This document shows, one piece after another, positions 1 to 15,573 of a DNA stretch of 64,000 nt; positions within the stretch are counted from its first letter, which is position 1, and each line of letters opens with the position of its first letter. Source of the DNA: Leptodontidium sp. MPI-SDFR-AT-0119 (lineage: Eukaryota > Ascomycota > Leotiomycetes > Helotiales > Leptodontidiaceae); the NCBI GenBank assembly GCA_020726505.1, contig JAHLEZ010000010.1, positions 2,418,001 to 2,482,000 on the forward strand, read 5' to 3'. The translations under genes were made by a program, and so were the position numbers. A model generated the notes under the pieces. That model saw only the letters and a list, made by a program, of their open reading frames with translations, was not told where the DNA came from and searched no databases.

Positions 1-585
1 GTACAGCCCTCCTATCTTCAATCATAGGGTGTTTGAAGTTGCCAGGTGATGTTGTTGTGATGCTCTATGGGGCTACGACACCCCGAATTCCCTCAAGCTA
101 GAGAAGGACAGCCAGCCGGTCTTCTTGCCGCACCACCAAGGGCACCCCATTCGTTTTATCCCGCCTGAAAACCGGCGTTTGCCACATCAAACAGGCCGGT
201 GGATTCAAGTTGCATGCAATATCGCTGTAGGAACTTTACTCTCTGTCCATCACGAGCCAGAGCCAGCGGTCTGGGTCGAATAGAGGGGATAGCCAAGCCC
301 CAAGCAGAAACCCCACTGTTGCCCACTCCACTGTGGATGGACCAGTGTTCCCCGATTCCCCCGATTCCCCCGTCTTCCCCGATAGGTGAGAGTCAGTTGA
401 ACGTGGAGCTGAGGCGGCTGCCAACAGCACCATCATCATATCGAGCAAATATGTCTCAATACTCTCAACTCCCACAAAGGTCTTCATTGCCATCAAACCT
501 CTCAACTGACTCTCTTGGGTTTGTGCATATTAACCTCTCTCCAACAAGTAAAAGTCCTGCATCATCAGAATCAAAGGACTTCAAA
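1..585. other. 5' flank of the beta-galactosidase gene
   Basis: No separate gene is seen. The frame of the downstream enzyme stays open leftwards to about 199, and an in-frame ATG at 214 would add 124 residues. Those residues are low-complexity and unlike the family N-terminus, so this is read as leader. A short imperfect repeat of ccccgattc lies at about 346-382. Confidence 0.5.
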
Positions 586-3867
<3,282 letters not shown>

Positions 3868-3988
3868 TTAAGTGTCAGAAAGCCAATTGAATGAATGATT
3901 GCCTTGGATTCCATACATAATACAGTACAGCCTGTGATTGATTCCTGAACGCCTGAAATCAACCCTCGAACGCCTAGTCATTTCATAA

Positions 3989-4955
3989 TTACCATCCCCC
4001 TCTGAATCCTCTGCCTCTGCCTCTAAACCCACCACCACGTCCCCCTCCACCTCTCCCTCCATACCCTCCTCGTCCACCATATCCTCCATCCCCATACCCG
4101 CCATCAAACCCTCTCGCAGCAGGACTATGCTCTCCCTCATCGCTGACCATGGGCCTCCTAGTCCTCAGCTCCTTGGGGAACGCATCAAACGTCTTCCGCA
4201 TCTGCGCATATCCCAAATGCATCTTCCCATAAAAGTGATCCGCTAACCGCCTATCATTATCCAGCCGCGACAAGTACGCGCCGCACACATCGCACACTTG
4301 CAGTTTCTGGTGTCCAGACGGCCCACTCGTATCGCTCAGCGCCTTCAATTCCCGCTCCTTATCAGCCTTCTGCTGCATCGCTGTCCGGATCCGATAGAAT
4401 TCCTCATATGCGCGCGAGACTTCCGATTGTTCCCCCAAGACCTGGATCTCCATCAACCCGCTCTCAATACTCTTGCTCAGATCCGAGATATTCTTCAGCA
4501 GCGCATTCGTCTGTCTGATCTCATCGGGCGTCTTCTCTAGTCTCCGCTGCGCGACATCGATACGACGATTGCACTCGTCGATGTACTTCTGCAGGTCGCG
4601 CATGTAATCGTACTCGAATCCCCATTTCTGGCGTTGCGACTCGGGTGCTGCTTCGTACTCTGTCTTGAGGGCTTCGGCGTGGACTTTTGGGCAGGGTCCG
4701 AGATCTTGCTTGGTGTTTGTGAAGAGGTCGTGAGGACAAGTGCCCGCGAGAAAAGATCGGCATACTTTGGGATCGGTGATGGATAGTTGGGCTGCTCTTG
4801 AAGAGGCACTGGCTCCCATGAGCTGCTCTGGAGGGGGTTAGCAGGTACATAATGGGTGGGGGGAGGTATTGAGCAGAACAGAGAGAATATGGTAGTCTGG
4901 AGATCGATAGAAGTGAGATCAACTTACCAAGCAGCTTTCTCTGTTCTGCGGCCAT
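3989..4955 (-). CDS. LUC7: LUC7-family U1 snRNP-associated splicing factor
   Basis: LUC7 proteins sit in the U1 snRNP and help select 5' splice sites. Exon 1 is only 28 nt (4955-4928). A 100-nt intron (4927-4828) follows, then exon 2 (4827-3989), for 288 residues. The joint restores the family N-terminus MAAEQRKLLEQLMG. A CCCH zinc finger uses Cys32, Cys40, Cys55 and His59; a coiled coil fills about residues 75-175; a second C2H2-type finger begins with VCDVCGAYLSR. The C-terminus is a GYGG/RGG tail rather than the RS tail of metazoan LUC7-like proteins. It is divergent from GPI16, with 251 bp between the start codons. Confidence 0.95.
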
Positions 4956-5206
4956 ATCTACGAGAGGGTTTGCAGCAATGCGACGACGAGGTTGGTGATG
5001 AAGTTGTAGACAAGGCGCGGCTGAAATTTATTCGCAGCCGCGCAGGGAAAGGCTCGCGCTAAATTTTCCAGGCTCGGCGCGTCTCCTGGGTGGGCTTCAC
5101 TCGCGGCTAGACACATAGTAAATACTCAGCCAGTACTCGAATCCCACCAAATCAAACACTCAATGCGCCGCTGTTCATAGCAATATCATCTTCGGCGCTG
5201 GCAGCC

Positions 5207-7052
5207 ATGCGTCAATTCCAGTCTCTACTGCTCGTCCTCGGCATCCTCTTCTTCTCCCCCTCCAGAGCATCCGATTACCATGAACAACTTGTCCTGAGGC
5301 CTCTCCATCCATCTCTCCTCCTCGCATCTTTCAACTTCCAGAGTAATACCACTCTTGCGTCTTTCGATCAGCAGAACTTCAGATACTTCCCTAGATCACT
5401 GGGGCAAATTTTACAGCATGCCAATACGAGGGAGTTGCATCTGCGGTTTAGTCTGGGGAGGTGGGATGCTGAGAGTTGGGGCGCAAGACCTTGGGGAGGG
5501 GCTAGAGAGGGAGGAACAGGCGTGGAGTTATGGGCTTGGGTCGAGGCCGAGACGGATGAAGAGTGTGTAGTCAATTCTAGGGATTGCTATGGATTTCTGC
5601 TAACAGTCGCAGGGCTGATGGACGGTGGTTGACTTTGACGAATGCGCTGTCTGGCCTCTTCTGTGCCTCCTTGAACTTCATCGATTCCACCAGAACGATT
5701 AGACCAGTCATGTCTTTCCAACCAGCGGGAAATCATGCGAATTCTACAGCGGAGAATTTACATCTGCTACATGGGACGCTGCCCAGGGAAGTAGTTTGCA
5801 CGGAGAACTTGACCCCCTTTTTGAAGCTGTTGCCCTGTAAAGGCAAGGCAGGCATTTCGAGTTTATTGGATGGACACAAATTATTCGATGCCAGTTGGCA
5901 GAGCATGTCAATTGACGTACAGCCGATTTGTCCTTCGGATGGCAGCGAGTGTCAATTGCAGATTACCCAGACTATCGATATGGTCTTGGATATTCAGAGG
6001 TCAAAAAGACCCAGAGGTATGTACTTTGCAGCCCATCGCGGATTGCATGCTGACACCCCGAAGACAACCCAATCCCCAGACCTGTAGCATACGAAGAGCT
6101 CAAATGCAACACCTCCAAACCATACAACTCTCATGATACCTGTTTCCCACTTGATACTTCGGCACAGGAAGAAGAGTGGAGCTTATCCCAAATATTTGGA
6201 CATTCCATGAAAGGGCCCTGTCCCCTTGCAACAGATGGCATAGATCCAGTCTGTATCAACGTCCCACACGCTCGAAACGTATACACCTCAGCAGGAGCCC
6301 ATGAACACAAAGACAGCACTGGTTACACCCGCTGCTTTGAACTCAACCCCGAAGGTGACTTCGAGCTTATCCTCCCCCAACAAGACATCTCAGAAAAGTC
6401 GCCCCTCGAACAACCCCTCCTCTACGCAGAACGCTCTTTCATCGGCTATGGCCAGGAGCGTGGCGGTGTCCAAGCCATCCTCACTAACCCCTCAGCCACC
6501 GAGTCCGTCGACTTCGTCTACATGGAATCACTCCCCTGGTTCATGAAACTCTACCTCCACACTCTCAAAGCCAAGATCAATGGCCAAGACAAGTCAGTGA
6601 TCCAGGAAATGTACTATCGCCCAGCACTAGATCGCAAACGTGGCACACAGCTCGAAGTCCGGATCTTGATCCCGGCAAACTCCACCGTGGTTCTCACATA
6701 CGATTTCGAGAAGGCCATTCTCAGGTACACGGAATACCCTCCCGATGCAAATCGTGGTTTTGATATCGCTCCAGCAGTCATCACCATCGGCGACGTGAGT
6801 ATCCGCACCACGACGCTACTCTTACCACTTCCTACTCCCGATTTCAGTATGCCATACAACGTGATCATCCTCACGAGTACAGTGATGGCGCTGAGTTTCG
6901 GCTTTATCTTCAACCTGTTGGTGAGAAGATTTGTGGCCGTAGATGAGGCCGAGAAGTGGGACGTCAGGGCTGTGAGGTTAAAGATTGCTGCGATGGCGAG
7001 GAAGTTGGTGGGTAAATTTAGGAAGGCGAAGAAAGTGGAGAAGAAAGAGTGA
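5207..7052 (+). CDS. GPI16: GPI transamidase complex subunit GPI16 (PIG-T)
   Basis: GPI16/PIG-T is the ER-luminal subunit of the GPI transamidase, which attaches GPI anchors to secreted proteins. Three exons (5207-5562, 5613-6016, 6064-7052; introns 50 and 47 nt) give 582 residues, near the usual 550-650. Visible: a signal peptide (LLLVLGILFFSPSRA), the early family segment DYHEQLVLRPLHPSLLLASF, a long luminal domain with N-glycosylation sequons, one transmembrane segment at about 517-541 (VIILTSTVMALSFGFIF), and a short basic cytosolic tail ending KKVEKKE. It probably shares a promoter with LUC7. The GPI-anchored candidate at 38-39 kb would be a client of this machinery. Confidence 0.95.
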
Positions 7053-7481
7053 TCTGTAGAAATGTAACAAATACCATGTTTTATCTCGTTGAATTCTGGA
7101 TCTGGTGGACGTGAGGTTGGAGAGACTGCTCTGGCAATTTCAGAATGGCTGGCGATCGCCTCGGCTTCTAGTTTGTAAGATATTACAACGACAAAAGACC
7201 ACGTTCAATAATCAGAACGTGTAGAGTATAGCAGCAGAGCGTCAAAAGTTAGTATCTCAAGCCTTTCATCACCTCACAAGCAAAGAAACAGCGTCACACA
7301 GGTATCATCTCGAGAAGGCAAAATTTCGGAACATTTTTGGAATTTCAATGCAGCAAGCAAGCAACCTCTCAAGTCCGTAGACGAGTATTTTGTATCCCTA
7401 CAACGCCAACCCCCATGCAATACCATGCCATGCTTTGCTCTGCTCCGCCCTGGTTTGAATCCCTCCCTCGCTTGCTGTACC
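7053..7481. other. Intergenic, tail to tail
   Basis: Short 3' region between GPI16 and the RGG-box gene. No gene or repeat was recognised. Confidence 0.6.
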
Positions 7482-8687
7482 TCAAACATCCAGTTTCTTC
7501 TCTTCAACTGGTGTAGCCATTTCCTCTGCCCAGTCCCCAGCAGGCTTCTCCACGGTAGGCGACTTGACCTTTTCGTCGGATGTGACATCTTTCTTCAACG
7601 CTTCGGGAGCCTTTGCGGGTGTTGGTAATGAGGGGAAGTCTTCTGCACTGGGGACGGTATTTGCGTTTGCTGCTTTGCCGCCTCGACCACCACCACGACC
7701 GCCTCGTCCTCGACCTCTGATCTCGAATCCACCACGTCCTCTCGAAGGCTGAGACTCTTGTATATCTGCACCAGCGCCATCATCCACTGAATATCTGCTC
7801 GCAGCCAATCCGCCCCTGGCACCTCTGATAACGCCTCCATGCCCACCCCTAACAAACTCTGAACTTCTACCCCTCCCTCTTCCGTCCACAATGTCACTCT
7901 CGACCTTCTCACTATCCCACTCTCGCCCTCCCTGCGCCTTCATCTTCCTCTCCCTATTCTTCGCTCTCTCCATCTCCATAACCCGCTCGTTTTTCTTCTC
8001 CGCGATAGCTTTCTCGCGTCTCTCCTTTGCGAGCTCTTTCTCTCTGTGTTGGAACGCCGCCTGATCTGCCTCTGTCAAACGGTGCTTTTCTGCCTTCTGC
8101 GCGTTCAGGATCGCCATCTTGGCCATCTTCTCTGTGAGTTCTTCTTCGGTAAGTTTCTTATGCGCGGGCCCGCCCGTTGCGGATCGATCGCCTCGTACTG
8201 CATGTGTGCGCGTATTGTCTGCCGTAGGTTGTGTATTTGTATTTGATGGAGGAGGGGCGGTGTCGGATTGTGTAGTCGCGGATGTAGATGATGGGAGCGA
8301 GGCAGAGGTTGTGGTTGTGGTTGTCGGAGCGGTAGGAGGGGGCACGGCCTGCGAGAGGGAGGATGGAGAGGGAGAGGACTCGGCCGATGGTGCGTATCTG
8401 GATTGATTTAAGCCATTTGATCCTCCGCGACCACCGCCTCGTCCTCTCCGCTCTCTACCTCCCTCTTGTCTGCCATTGCGCTGCTGTTGTTGGTGTTGCT
8501 GCTGCTGTTGGCTTGGTCCTCCTCCTGCTGCTGGTGGGGTTGGCTTGGCGGCTGCTGCTGAAGGCCGAGGCTGATCAGGGATGGGCGAGAGCTCTGGTTG
8601 CTCGACGATGGCTGTCGGCGTTGGAATGGGCTCGAACTCATCGGCGAAGAGGTCGTCGTCCTCTCTTGACTGCGCGAACTCGTCCAT
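7482..8687 (-). CDS. RGG-box, low-complexity protein conserved in ascomycetes (probable RNA binding)
   Basis: One 401-codon frame. The N-terminus is acidic (DDDLFADEFEPIPTPT). A Gln/Pro/Ser/Thr-rich stretch with RGRGGGRGG follows, then the segment GDRSATGGPAHKKLTEEEL, a highly charged helix (about residues 180-255, rich in Glu, Lys and Arg), a second RGG block (GGRGGGRGG), an EDFPSLP motif and an acidic tail. RGG boxes and the FPSLP motif occur in mRNA- and ribosome-associated proteins, so RNA binding is inferred; no RRM or other fold is seen. I recognise this only as a fungal conserved family and assign no function. The start at 8687 is the first ATG of the frame; a spliced 5' exon is possible (see the finding at 8408-8942). 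Confidence 0.75.
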   Translation of the reverse strand: MDEFAQSREDDDLFADEFEPIPTPTAIVEQPELSPIPDQPRPSAAAAKPTPPAAGGGPSQQQQQHQQQQRNGRQEGGRERRGRGGGRGGSNGLNQSRYAPSAESSPSPSSLSQAVPPPTAPTTTTTTSASLPSSTSATTQSDTAPPPSNTNTQPTADNTRTHAVRGDRSATGGPAHKKLTEEELTEKMAKMAILNAQKAEKHRLTEADQAAFQHREKELAKERREKAIAEKKNERVMEMERAKNRERKMKAQGGREWDSEKVESDIVDGRGRGRSSEFVRGGHGGVIRGARGGLAASRYSVDDGAGADIQESQPSRGRGGFEIRGRGRGGRGGGRGGKAANANTVPSAEDFPSLPTPAKAPEALKKDVTSDEKVKSPTVEKPAGDWAEEMATPVEEKKLDV

Positions 8688-11372
8688 CGTGGTTGTTGGA
8701 TGGCGCGATAAGGGAGAGGAGGAAGAGGGGCTTGCAGAACTGCAGATCGAATGAAAGTGTTGGCGGGGGCAGCGACGGAGCTGAGATCAATTGCTCGTCG
8801 GAATCGCTCGACAGGAGCGGTGCCTTCAGGAATTGTTCCGAAGTTAACTGCTGTGGGAGCAGCTCTCTGCTGCTTGTTGTTGTAGTTGTTGTTGTTGGAT
8901 TTGTTGGTGGGGATTTCTATGGGGGAGGAGGGGTTGTCCATAGTGCGTCTGTCTCGAAGGGCGGTGGGGTTAGCGTGGCAGAATGAATTGGTCGGTGCGT
9001 CGACTGGCGTGAAGGTTGTTGTTGACTTGCAGGAAGATTGAGTTTTGATTGCGCGCGATATTTGAGGATCGAGAAGTGATGGCTGCCTAAGTATTGTATC
9101 ATTGACGTTTAAGCTTGTGTCATCAGATAGGCGTGAATCGGTCGTCTTTTTTGAAAAGTGAACGGTTGTGAATGTGTACAGTAAAGCTTGGCATGAGCCT
9201 TCGCTTGAGCCAAGCTGCGTTGTACCTAGCGCCAATCAATGGGCGTAGAAAATCAAACTGATACAAACTTGAGAATTGGAAACTGTTTAGTTGGCTGTAT
9301 CAAATGTGTAGAAGGGAGCTTGTTATAGCGGATGTTAACGATTGTTTCTCGTTGTTTGGCGTTGGTTAAAGCCCGTTTGAATTACGCGACATGCCCCTTT
9401 TCGAATTAAGCGAGGCCATCTATCCACACCTGTGCATCTCTTGTGAAGCAACTCGTTCGCGGCTAAGACTCTGTCAGCTGGCCAAGGACTACGAGATTTC
9501 AGGTTCTCTTAGAAGAAGAAAACACAGCCACATCGCGGTCGGGGTACAAATAACAACCTTTGCGAATCAAAGTTATTATGTTTTGACTCACAAACCCCTA
9601 GGATTCAGATGCCTTGAGAACATGATTTTGTAGAAGTGGTATTATTTTGTCGATAGCACGACTAAAAAGTGTTTGTCAATTAATTTAATTATTCAAAAGT
9701 ATAAGAAGTTTAAACTCAAGCTAACCTGTGCAATGATTATTCGTTGGATTGTCTTCACCATGCACGCTCCCAACCCCTATGACTTGAGAGTCCAACCTCC
9801 ACAAATTCCGTGGCCCTCAATACCTCAGACAACACATATTTTTGATATAGTAGACTTTGCAGTTTTCAGAGCCTCCTTGTAGGAGCCCGGAAGTTTCCAC
9901 CTTAGAAATAACCCAGAAGAAAACCCCAAACACCTACGCATTTCCAAGAAATTGCCCGGACCAGCGTTCTTCAATCATCTCCTGTTCCTTCGTCGGGACA
10001 CCAAATCGAGTACATTTTGCTGCAGTGCAATCGCAGCCATCACAATCATGAAAACTATAAATTTGACCGAAGAAATGTAAAAAGTTCTCAGCTTGCTAAA
10101 GTTAAGTTCAGATGTGTTTGGACATGCGGACAGTCATCCTGTCTAATAATTCATAACCCACCCAAACCTAGATGTCACTGTCAACTCTGGTTGTTGTGAT
10201 ACGGTGATAATCCCCTAAAACGTGCAACGGGGAGACCAGGGGGCCTCAATCGTTGCGTCAATAAGGGTCACTTCTGACGATAGAGTCAAGCAGCGTCTCC
10301 TCGGCACTACTTTACGAATATGTTAAAAACTAAGCTAGGATTCCACGGCTTCCCATGCATGTTTGGCCACAATCTTTGAATCTGTACAGTACAGTAGCCC
10401 CTACGTCTTTCGATTGCACTAGATGCTGTCAAATTGATAAAAAAGTCGATGAAAAGGCCCACTTGCATATTCATGAACTCTCATTCTCTAGTCACCATCC
10501 ATAGGCGCAATTTCTGAATGCAAGAGATCGTGTTAATTGTTGGGCGGAGCCTCCGCTCCTATCTCTTTGAACCATCGGCTGGGTAAATCTATCCAGAGGG
10601 TGGGTTGCATATATACATTCTAGTCAAGAGGAGAATGAGATTGATTATTACAAATCCAGTGGACCCAGCTGAATCGTGTTGGCTTCTCTAGGGAAGGTTA
10701 TTTGGCTTCGCAGATCAAAACATGTTGAAGTGAAAACCCAATAATGACACCTCAAATGCAACACTGACGTTCTTGTGCCACAATTGCATTGAAAGATCGT
10801 GGTTGCATGCCTCTATTTAATCCAAGCACCTGAAGATAGTCGAAGAAGCTAAATGCGTGGCATCAATGTGATGGGGCCTTTAGCGTGGTCTTGACATCAT
10901 TATGACTCCAGGCTCAAGTGAGGCGCCCCTAGGTAACTCAATTTTGCGAGTAGAGTACTAACAGACTGGCCACATAAAAAAGCGTCGTATAGCGGGTATT
11001 TGGTAACAGACTCGTTGGTTGAGAGGCTCGAGTTCTTATCTTCTTGCATGAGCTGGCAGCATTCATACAACGGGACAGATGAGCGGTTTTGCAGCATCAT
11101 AAGAGGCGATGGTGACGGCCAAGGTCATTGGAAACATAAGGGAAGAGAGGTCTTGTAAACTCCCTATTTTTAAGTCTAGCATATAATTAGACATCTATGT
11201 TGGGTTGTTACGCATCAAACACAAACACAAACTCTCCTCTCTTGTCTTTCAACAGGCAAGCGAGCCCTTCAAGTAGGCACAATCATCACTTTCACTACCC
11301 CAACTAGAACCGATTTCCATCATTCAAAATTTCCCTATCGCTTCCTTTAGCTCAATTACCGACGTCCAAAAC
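8688..11372. other. Leader of the RGG-box gene, then about 2.1 kb gene-poor DNA
   Basis: 8690-9235 is probably 5' leader and promoter of the minus-strand gene; it contains an upstream ATG frame starting at 8942. From 9236 to 11372 only short frames without family resemblance are present. The stretch is AT-leaning, and I see no gene, tRNA or clear repeat. Confidence 0.5.
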
Positions 11373-12057
11373 GTGGTTTACGTCAAAGTGAACGCTAAAA
11401 TCAAGACCCCTAAGCTCCTATCGCTATATCCGACCATCCTATCCCAACTACAGAAGTCACCTTCGCCGGCTAGTGCCACGATCGATACTTCAAAAGAGTT
11501 GCCGTCACCGTCACCGACGACTCCGGAGAAGAGTAATTCATCGCCGAAGGTCCTGGAGCAAAATTCCTGGCGCAGAGTAGTCAAAAGCACATCCGGACTT
11601 CCTCTTTTTGAACTTCGCCAGCACAATTACCTCACTGAGAATAACTGGCTTGTCGAGACTCCTTCTGGCAGGGAAATGGCTAAGATCAAACACATGTCCC
11701 GGTTCGCCAAACAACACTCAGCCCTAGATGTGACGATCCACAACAACGCCGACAAGGGCAACGAGATGGGGTTGCTTGTTCGACGGCAGGATAATGGATT
11801 GCAGCGCAATCACTACTTTGGTCACTATTAAGGACATATACATTGCAGAGATTCAGGTCACTGGATTGAAGAATATCACGGATCTCGGTAAGACCTGTAA
11901 AAGTACATGGGAGGTTCGAGTTGCTGGAGGCGTGGATCTTGCTCTCCTAAGTCAACTGAGATATGGTTTTTGGGAGGAAAGGACGGACATAGCATCCAGA
12001 TCTTGGTTATCGCTCTTTGCCGGGCTGGGGCGCACCGTGTTTGTGTTTAGGAAGTAA
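11373..12057 (+). pseudogene. LURP-one-related (LOR/tubby-like) domain protein, broken
   Basis: Two overlapping frames carry successive parts of one LOR domain. The first (to 11831) has SGLPLFELRQHNYLTENNWL and PSGREMAKIKHMSRF. The second (from about 11800 to 12057) has IKDIYIAEIQV and TWEVRVAGGVDLALLSQL, the usual end of the fold. They differ by one frame, and I found no GT-AG intron of sensible length and phase that joins them. The first frame also lacks an ATG before its domain; its only starts are GTG-like. A frameshift near 11795-11820, a lost start and a decayed gene are the simplest reading. A sequencing error plus an unseen 5' exon is the alternative. Confidence 0.6.
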
Positions 12058-12677
12058 TGATGTTCGATTCCTCGAGGGAAGTTCAATGGGGGACACACAA
12101 TAAGTTGTTCAAATACATTTGGCTCAATCAAGCCTCTGATCCTCGTTTTTTTCTTGTTTAGGCGACTTCACTGGCGGCATTTGAGTTCTGGTTTCCGAGG
12201 CCATGAAAGAATGTTGACTGGAGTTAGCAAAGGGCCTTTAGAGGAAGTAGCTTCGGGCTTCAAACTCGTCACATCTGCATATTGTATACTCGCCGCAAAC
12301 TCTTATACTCTCCCTGGGAGATGTCTTAATGTCATCAAGTGAATGTGGTTGAATAAGTGGGCGATGTTATCGTGAATTGCCATCCGTTATACGAGGAAAG
12401 GAAACACAGCCCAGATAGGCGAAAGGGACTAGTAGCGTGTATGTACAGTACGGCGAGAAAGCAATGAATATTTGAGTAACAGTACAAGATGATGACTTGT
12501 TGTATTTGATGAAAAAACTAAAATAGCCCAGACCCCCAGGCGGTCAATATCAATCACATTCCCTTGAAAATTCCATGCATCCAAACAAAGTGGCCCAAAA
12601 ACGCCAATGGTTATTCCCCACCGAAACTCCAACGCTTATTATACCAATATACAATCTCAACTGTCCTCTCTCTCGTC
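12058..12677. other. Intergenic
   Basis: No gene recognised. A GTTCGATTCC string near 12064 resembles a tRNA B box but has no matching A box or cloverleaf. Confidence 0.5.
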
Positions 12678-13924
12678 TTATACCATGTTCGACCTGTCAC
12701 TAGCAGAACGAGAACTCCTCGAATCCCGCTTCGCATCGTGACTCTCAACACCCACTACTGAAGTGACGAGGATGCCAGACTCGCTAATGTGTTTCGTCAA
12801 TGACTCTTGCGAGCTGTTGGATTGTTGGTTGGAGTGCTCATGTCCGAGCTCCATATTCGCTCCTTTGCTGGTGATATGGCAAGTCGACGACGTCGTGGCG
12901 AACCTAGGCTTCGATTGGGGTCTGGACATGTTCGACAGGGTGTGGTGTCCGCCCGTTGCGTCTTGTGATCCGCCAGTTGCTTTGCTGATGAGGATGCGAA
13001 GGGATGGGGCGTTGGCGGCCATGATGGCGACTTCCAGTTCGATGCACGAGATTATGATGATCTTGCCGAGGGAGTAGGTGAAGTTGGTCATCTTTTGGAA
13101 TTCGAGAAGGACGGTGAGGCGGAGGATTGAGATGAGGACGACGACTCCACCGAGACTAATGATGCTGAGGAGCATGAGGCGTTTGCGGAGGGAGATTTGG
13201 ATGGCCCAGAGGGGTTGGATGGGTAGAACGACAATGCAGATGTCGGTGAAGATATTCTGACATTGTTAGGTATTGATGGTGGGAGAGGAAGGGGATTACT
13301 TACAAGAGCAGCGGGGACAAAAGCCAAGACGGAATTATCAATGCATTTGACGCCAGGGTGTAGTTCTGGGTGGAAGAAAGCATCAATTGGGATGCATTGA
13401 AGGCAGTAGAGGAGCCATTGGATGACAGTGAAGGCACAGTTGATGCCGATGGTGCAGAAAACCAAGGTCCTGAAACGTTTCGTGGCGAACCGAAGGTAGA
13501 AAAGTAGGAACGCCATCTTAATGACCCAGTGCATGAGGACGTAATACAGCTCTTCAACAAAGAGAGCAGTGATCAATTTTGGTAGCCATTCTGGGTGGGT
13601 GGCCATAACCTCTTCGATTTGTCTAGGAAGAAGTCAGCCGGAATCAACGTTGCTGTCACTTGAGCATCACTTACAGTCCGCCGCCATAATGGATGAAGTA
13701 GTACAGGAGAACTTGCTGGCCACAGTTGAAGAACTGATTTCTGTTAGAATGTCGAGTTTCTCACGTCTGTGGCTACATACCAGAATGGCAGTCATGCACC
13801 AGTCATCCCATCCAAAGTTTTTGACGACGAATGCACGCGAGTAGATGCGCAGGAGAATAGAAAAGGTAGAAGCAACGAAAAATGTAGAGACAATGCCGTA
13901 GCAGGCAGCTTGAAGGTCAACCAT
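12678..13924 (-). CDS. PTH11-like integral membrane protein (fungal rhodopsin-like domain)
   Basis: Four exons (13924-13781, 13733-13675, 13622-13304, 13256-12678; introns of 47, 52 and 47 nt) give 366 residues. The spliced protein has the hallmarks of the PTH11/SAT4 group: a first helix followed by LLRIYSRAFVVKNFGWDDWC, a third-helix region with LLFYLRFATKRF, the loop with paired cysteines (CLQCIPIDAFF ... GVKCIDN), and the DICIVVLPIQPLW segment before helix six. Helix seven is followed by a Ser/Gln-rich cytosolic tail of about 110 residues. Such proteins are candidate G-protein-coupled receptors; the ligand is unknown. The middle acceptor (13734) was chosen because it alone keeps the frame. 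Confidence in the fold is high; the function is inferred from the family. Confidence 0.9.
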
Positions 13925-14691
13925 TTTGAATATATTGTTGGAAGATGTCGAGAAGGAGAAGGAAGCGGGTGAGTTTCGATGGATGTACGCGGGTATCGGG
14001 GTCAGTGCAGATGACGGGCTTATGAACTAGTTCTTGAAAATGCTTGAAGGCAAAATCCAATCGTCTGGATTTTAATCTCGCGAAGAGGTGATGGCGGGAA
14101 GTCAATCAAGTGGGAAGGCTGTTCGGCAGGAAGCAAGTAATTTTAAGAGATGACAAGAAGCAGTAGGGGGGGGGGAAGGGGGAAAAAGTAAGTTTTTCAT
14201 ATATCTTCAGCTGGCCCTCCACACCACCAGATGTTTGGATTTGCCTAAAAGACGTCGAAACCAAGGGGAACTATTGGGAAAAGACGCCATGAATGTGATG
14301 CATGATCAGGGTGAAGGACCAGCTGTTCGAGGCATACGAGCAATCAGCGGCCGTCGTTGAGAGAATTCTCCTAGGGGCCTGGGTCCCCGTGTTGACTTCT
14401 CGGCTATGGCCGAAATCAGCTAGAAGCGTGGCGCTCCTGGGCCGTGCCTTGCATTTGGAAGGTCATCAGCCACGGCACGACCTCCCCTGGGAGTTCAAAG
14501 CAGACAATTAGTACTGGAGCGAGTGCAGTCGGACTCAGGATCTGGCCTGTGGGAGTTTGTAGATACGTAGGAGAGCGGAGCAGAACGCCTCGGAGCGTGG
14601 CATTTAGTAGTCGGAACAATTTCCATTACACAATGGCCTCAAATTTACTATCGCCGCCGCCGCCTAGTACAAGCCTTAGACTCCCTAGACT

Positions 14692-14709
14692 CCCCCCCCC
14701 CCCCCCCCC
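14692..14709. repeat. Poly-C tract (18 C)
   Basis: An uninterrupted run of 18 C residues; its length is likely to vary and could be misassembled. Confidence 0.9.
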
Positions 14710-15526
14710 AAAGGGCCTCCTAGGGCCTTTTCTGGTTGCGATCGGGCGATTTGCCCAGGTAACTCCTGCCCTGGAAGCGGGTAATATGAAGTCGGTCGAT
14801 CAGCTCGGCGGGAGCGCAGAGGCTGAAACTTTGACAGGCCAAGCTCCAGGTACTAATAATATATTTCCCTAATTTTCCGCTACCAGGCACGCCACCAAAT
14901 TACTTCACTTCTTTTGTGGGATAGAGGCAAGACTGAGTTTGACTGCCAGTCGGCACCCAGAATCCAGACCGACATGTGCAAGCAAACAAAGCCAATTCTG
15001 AACAACAACCAAAAACCCTAAAGGTTCGTTCGGATGAAGGTAAAGCAAGCGAGGATAGTTAGGATAGCGAGGACATACCTCCGTCCTGTACATGCCACGC
15101 CACAGTGTCAAGTAGATAGGGAAGGTAGCATTCAAAGAGGGGCAAGATGTGATGCTGTTGATACCCCGCAGCAGTTGTGTGTGTCTGTGAGTGTCTGTGG
15201 GTGCAGGAGATGCAGGAGTTGCAAGTGTTTAAGGGTTTCGAAACGGCTCTTCTCTGGTGAAGCTGCAGCTCCCACGGACGTGGTTTGTGTGTGCACGGTT
15301 GGGCACGAGCCCCTGACACAGCCGTGATCTGTTCCGTTCCTGCAGATGCAGATGCAGAGGGGGAGGAGATCCCCCAGGCCACAGCCGAGCTGTCAATCTA
15401 CAGGGGAAGAGGTCAATCTACAGGGGCTCAGGGGTTGAAATAATACGCCACGGGGGAGTATCTTGAGCAATCAGCGATCGCTCAGCGATTGCCGAGGCTG
15501 CTGGCGGCCCACTAACCCCTACCTAG

Positions 15527-15573
15527 GTACTGTAGTACTGTACTGTAGTACTGTGCTGTAGTACTGTGCTGTA
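15527..15573. repeat. Short imperfect tandem repeat of GTACTGTA/GTGCTGTA
   Basis: Four to five near-identical copies of a unit like gtactgta or gtgctgta in a row. Simple-sequence expansion, with no coding role seen. Confidence 0.8.

Noticed and set aside
8408..9235. Long minus frame overlapping the RGG-box gene, as an independent gene
   Set aside because: Its C-terminal part is antiphase to a well-supported coding frame and is Ser/Gln-rich shadow sequence. Only the uORF question was kept as a finding.
12064..12074. tRNA gene, from a GTTCGATTCC B-box-like string
   Set aside because: No A box at the right spacing and no cloverleaf could be drawn.
14302..14872. Plus frames of 69 and 142 codons as genes
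   Set aside because: Low-complexity, crossing a poly-C tract, with no recognisable product.
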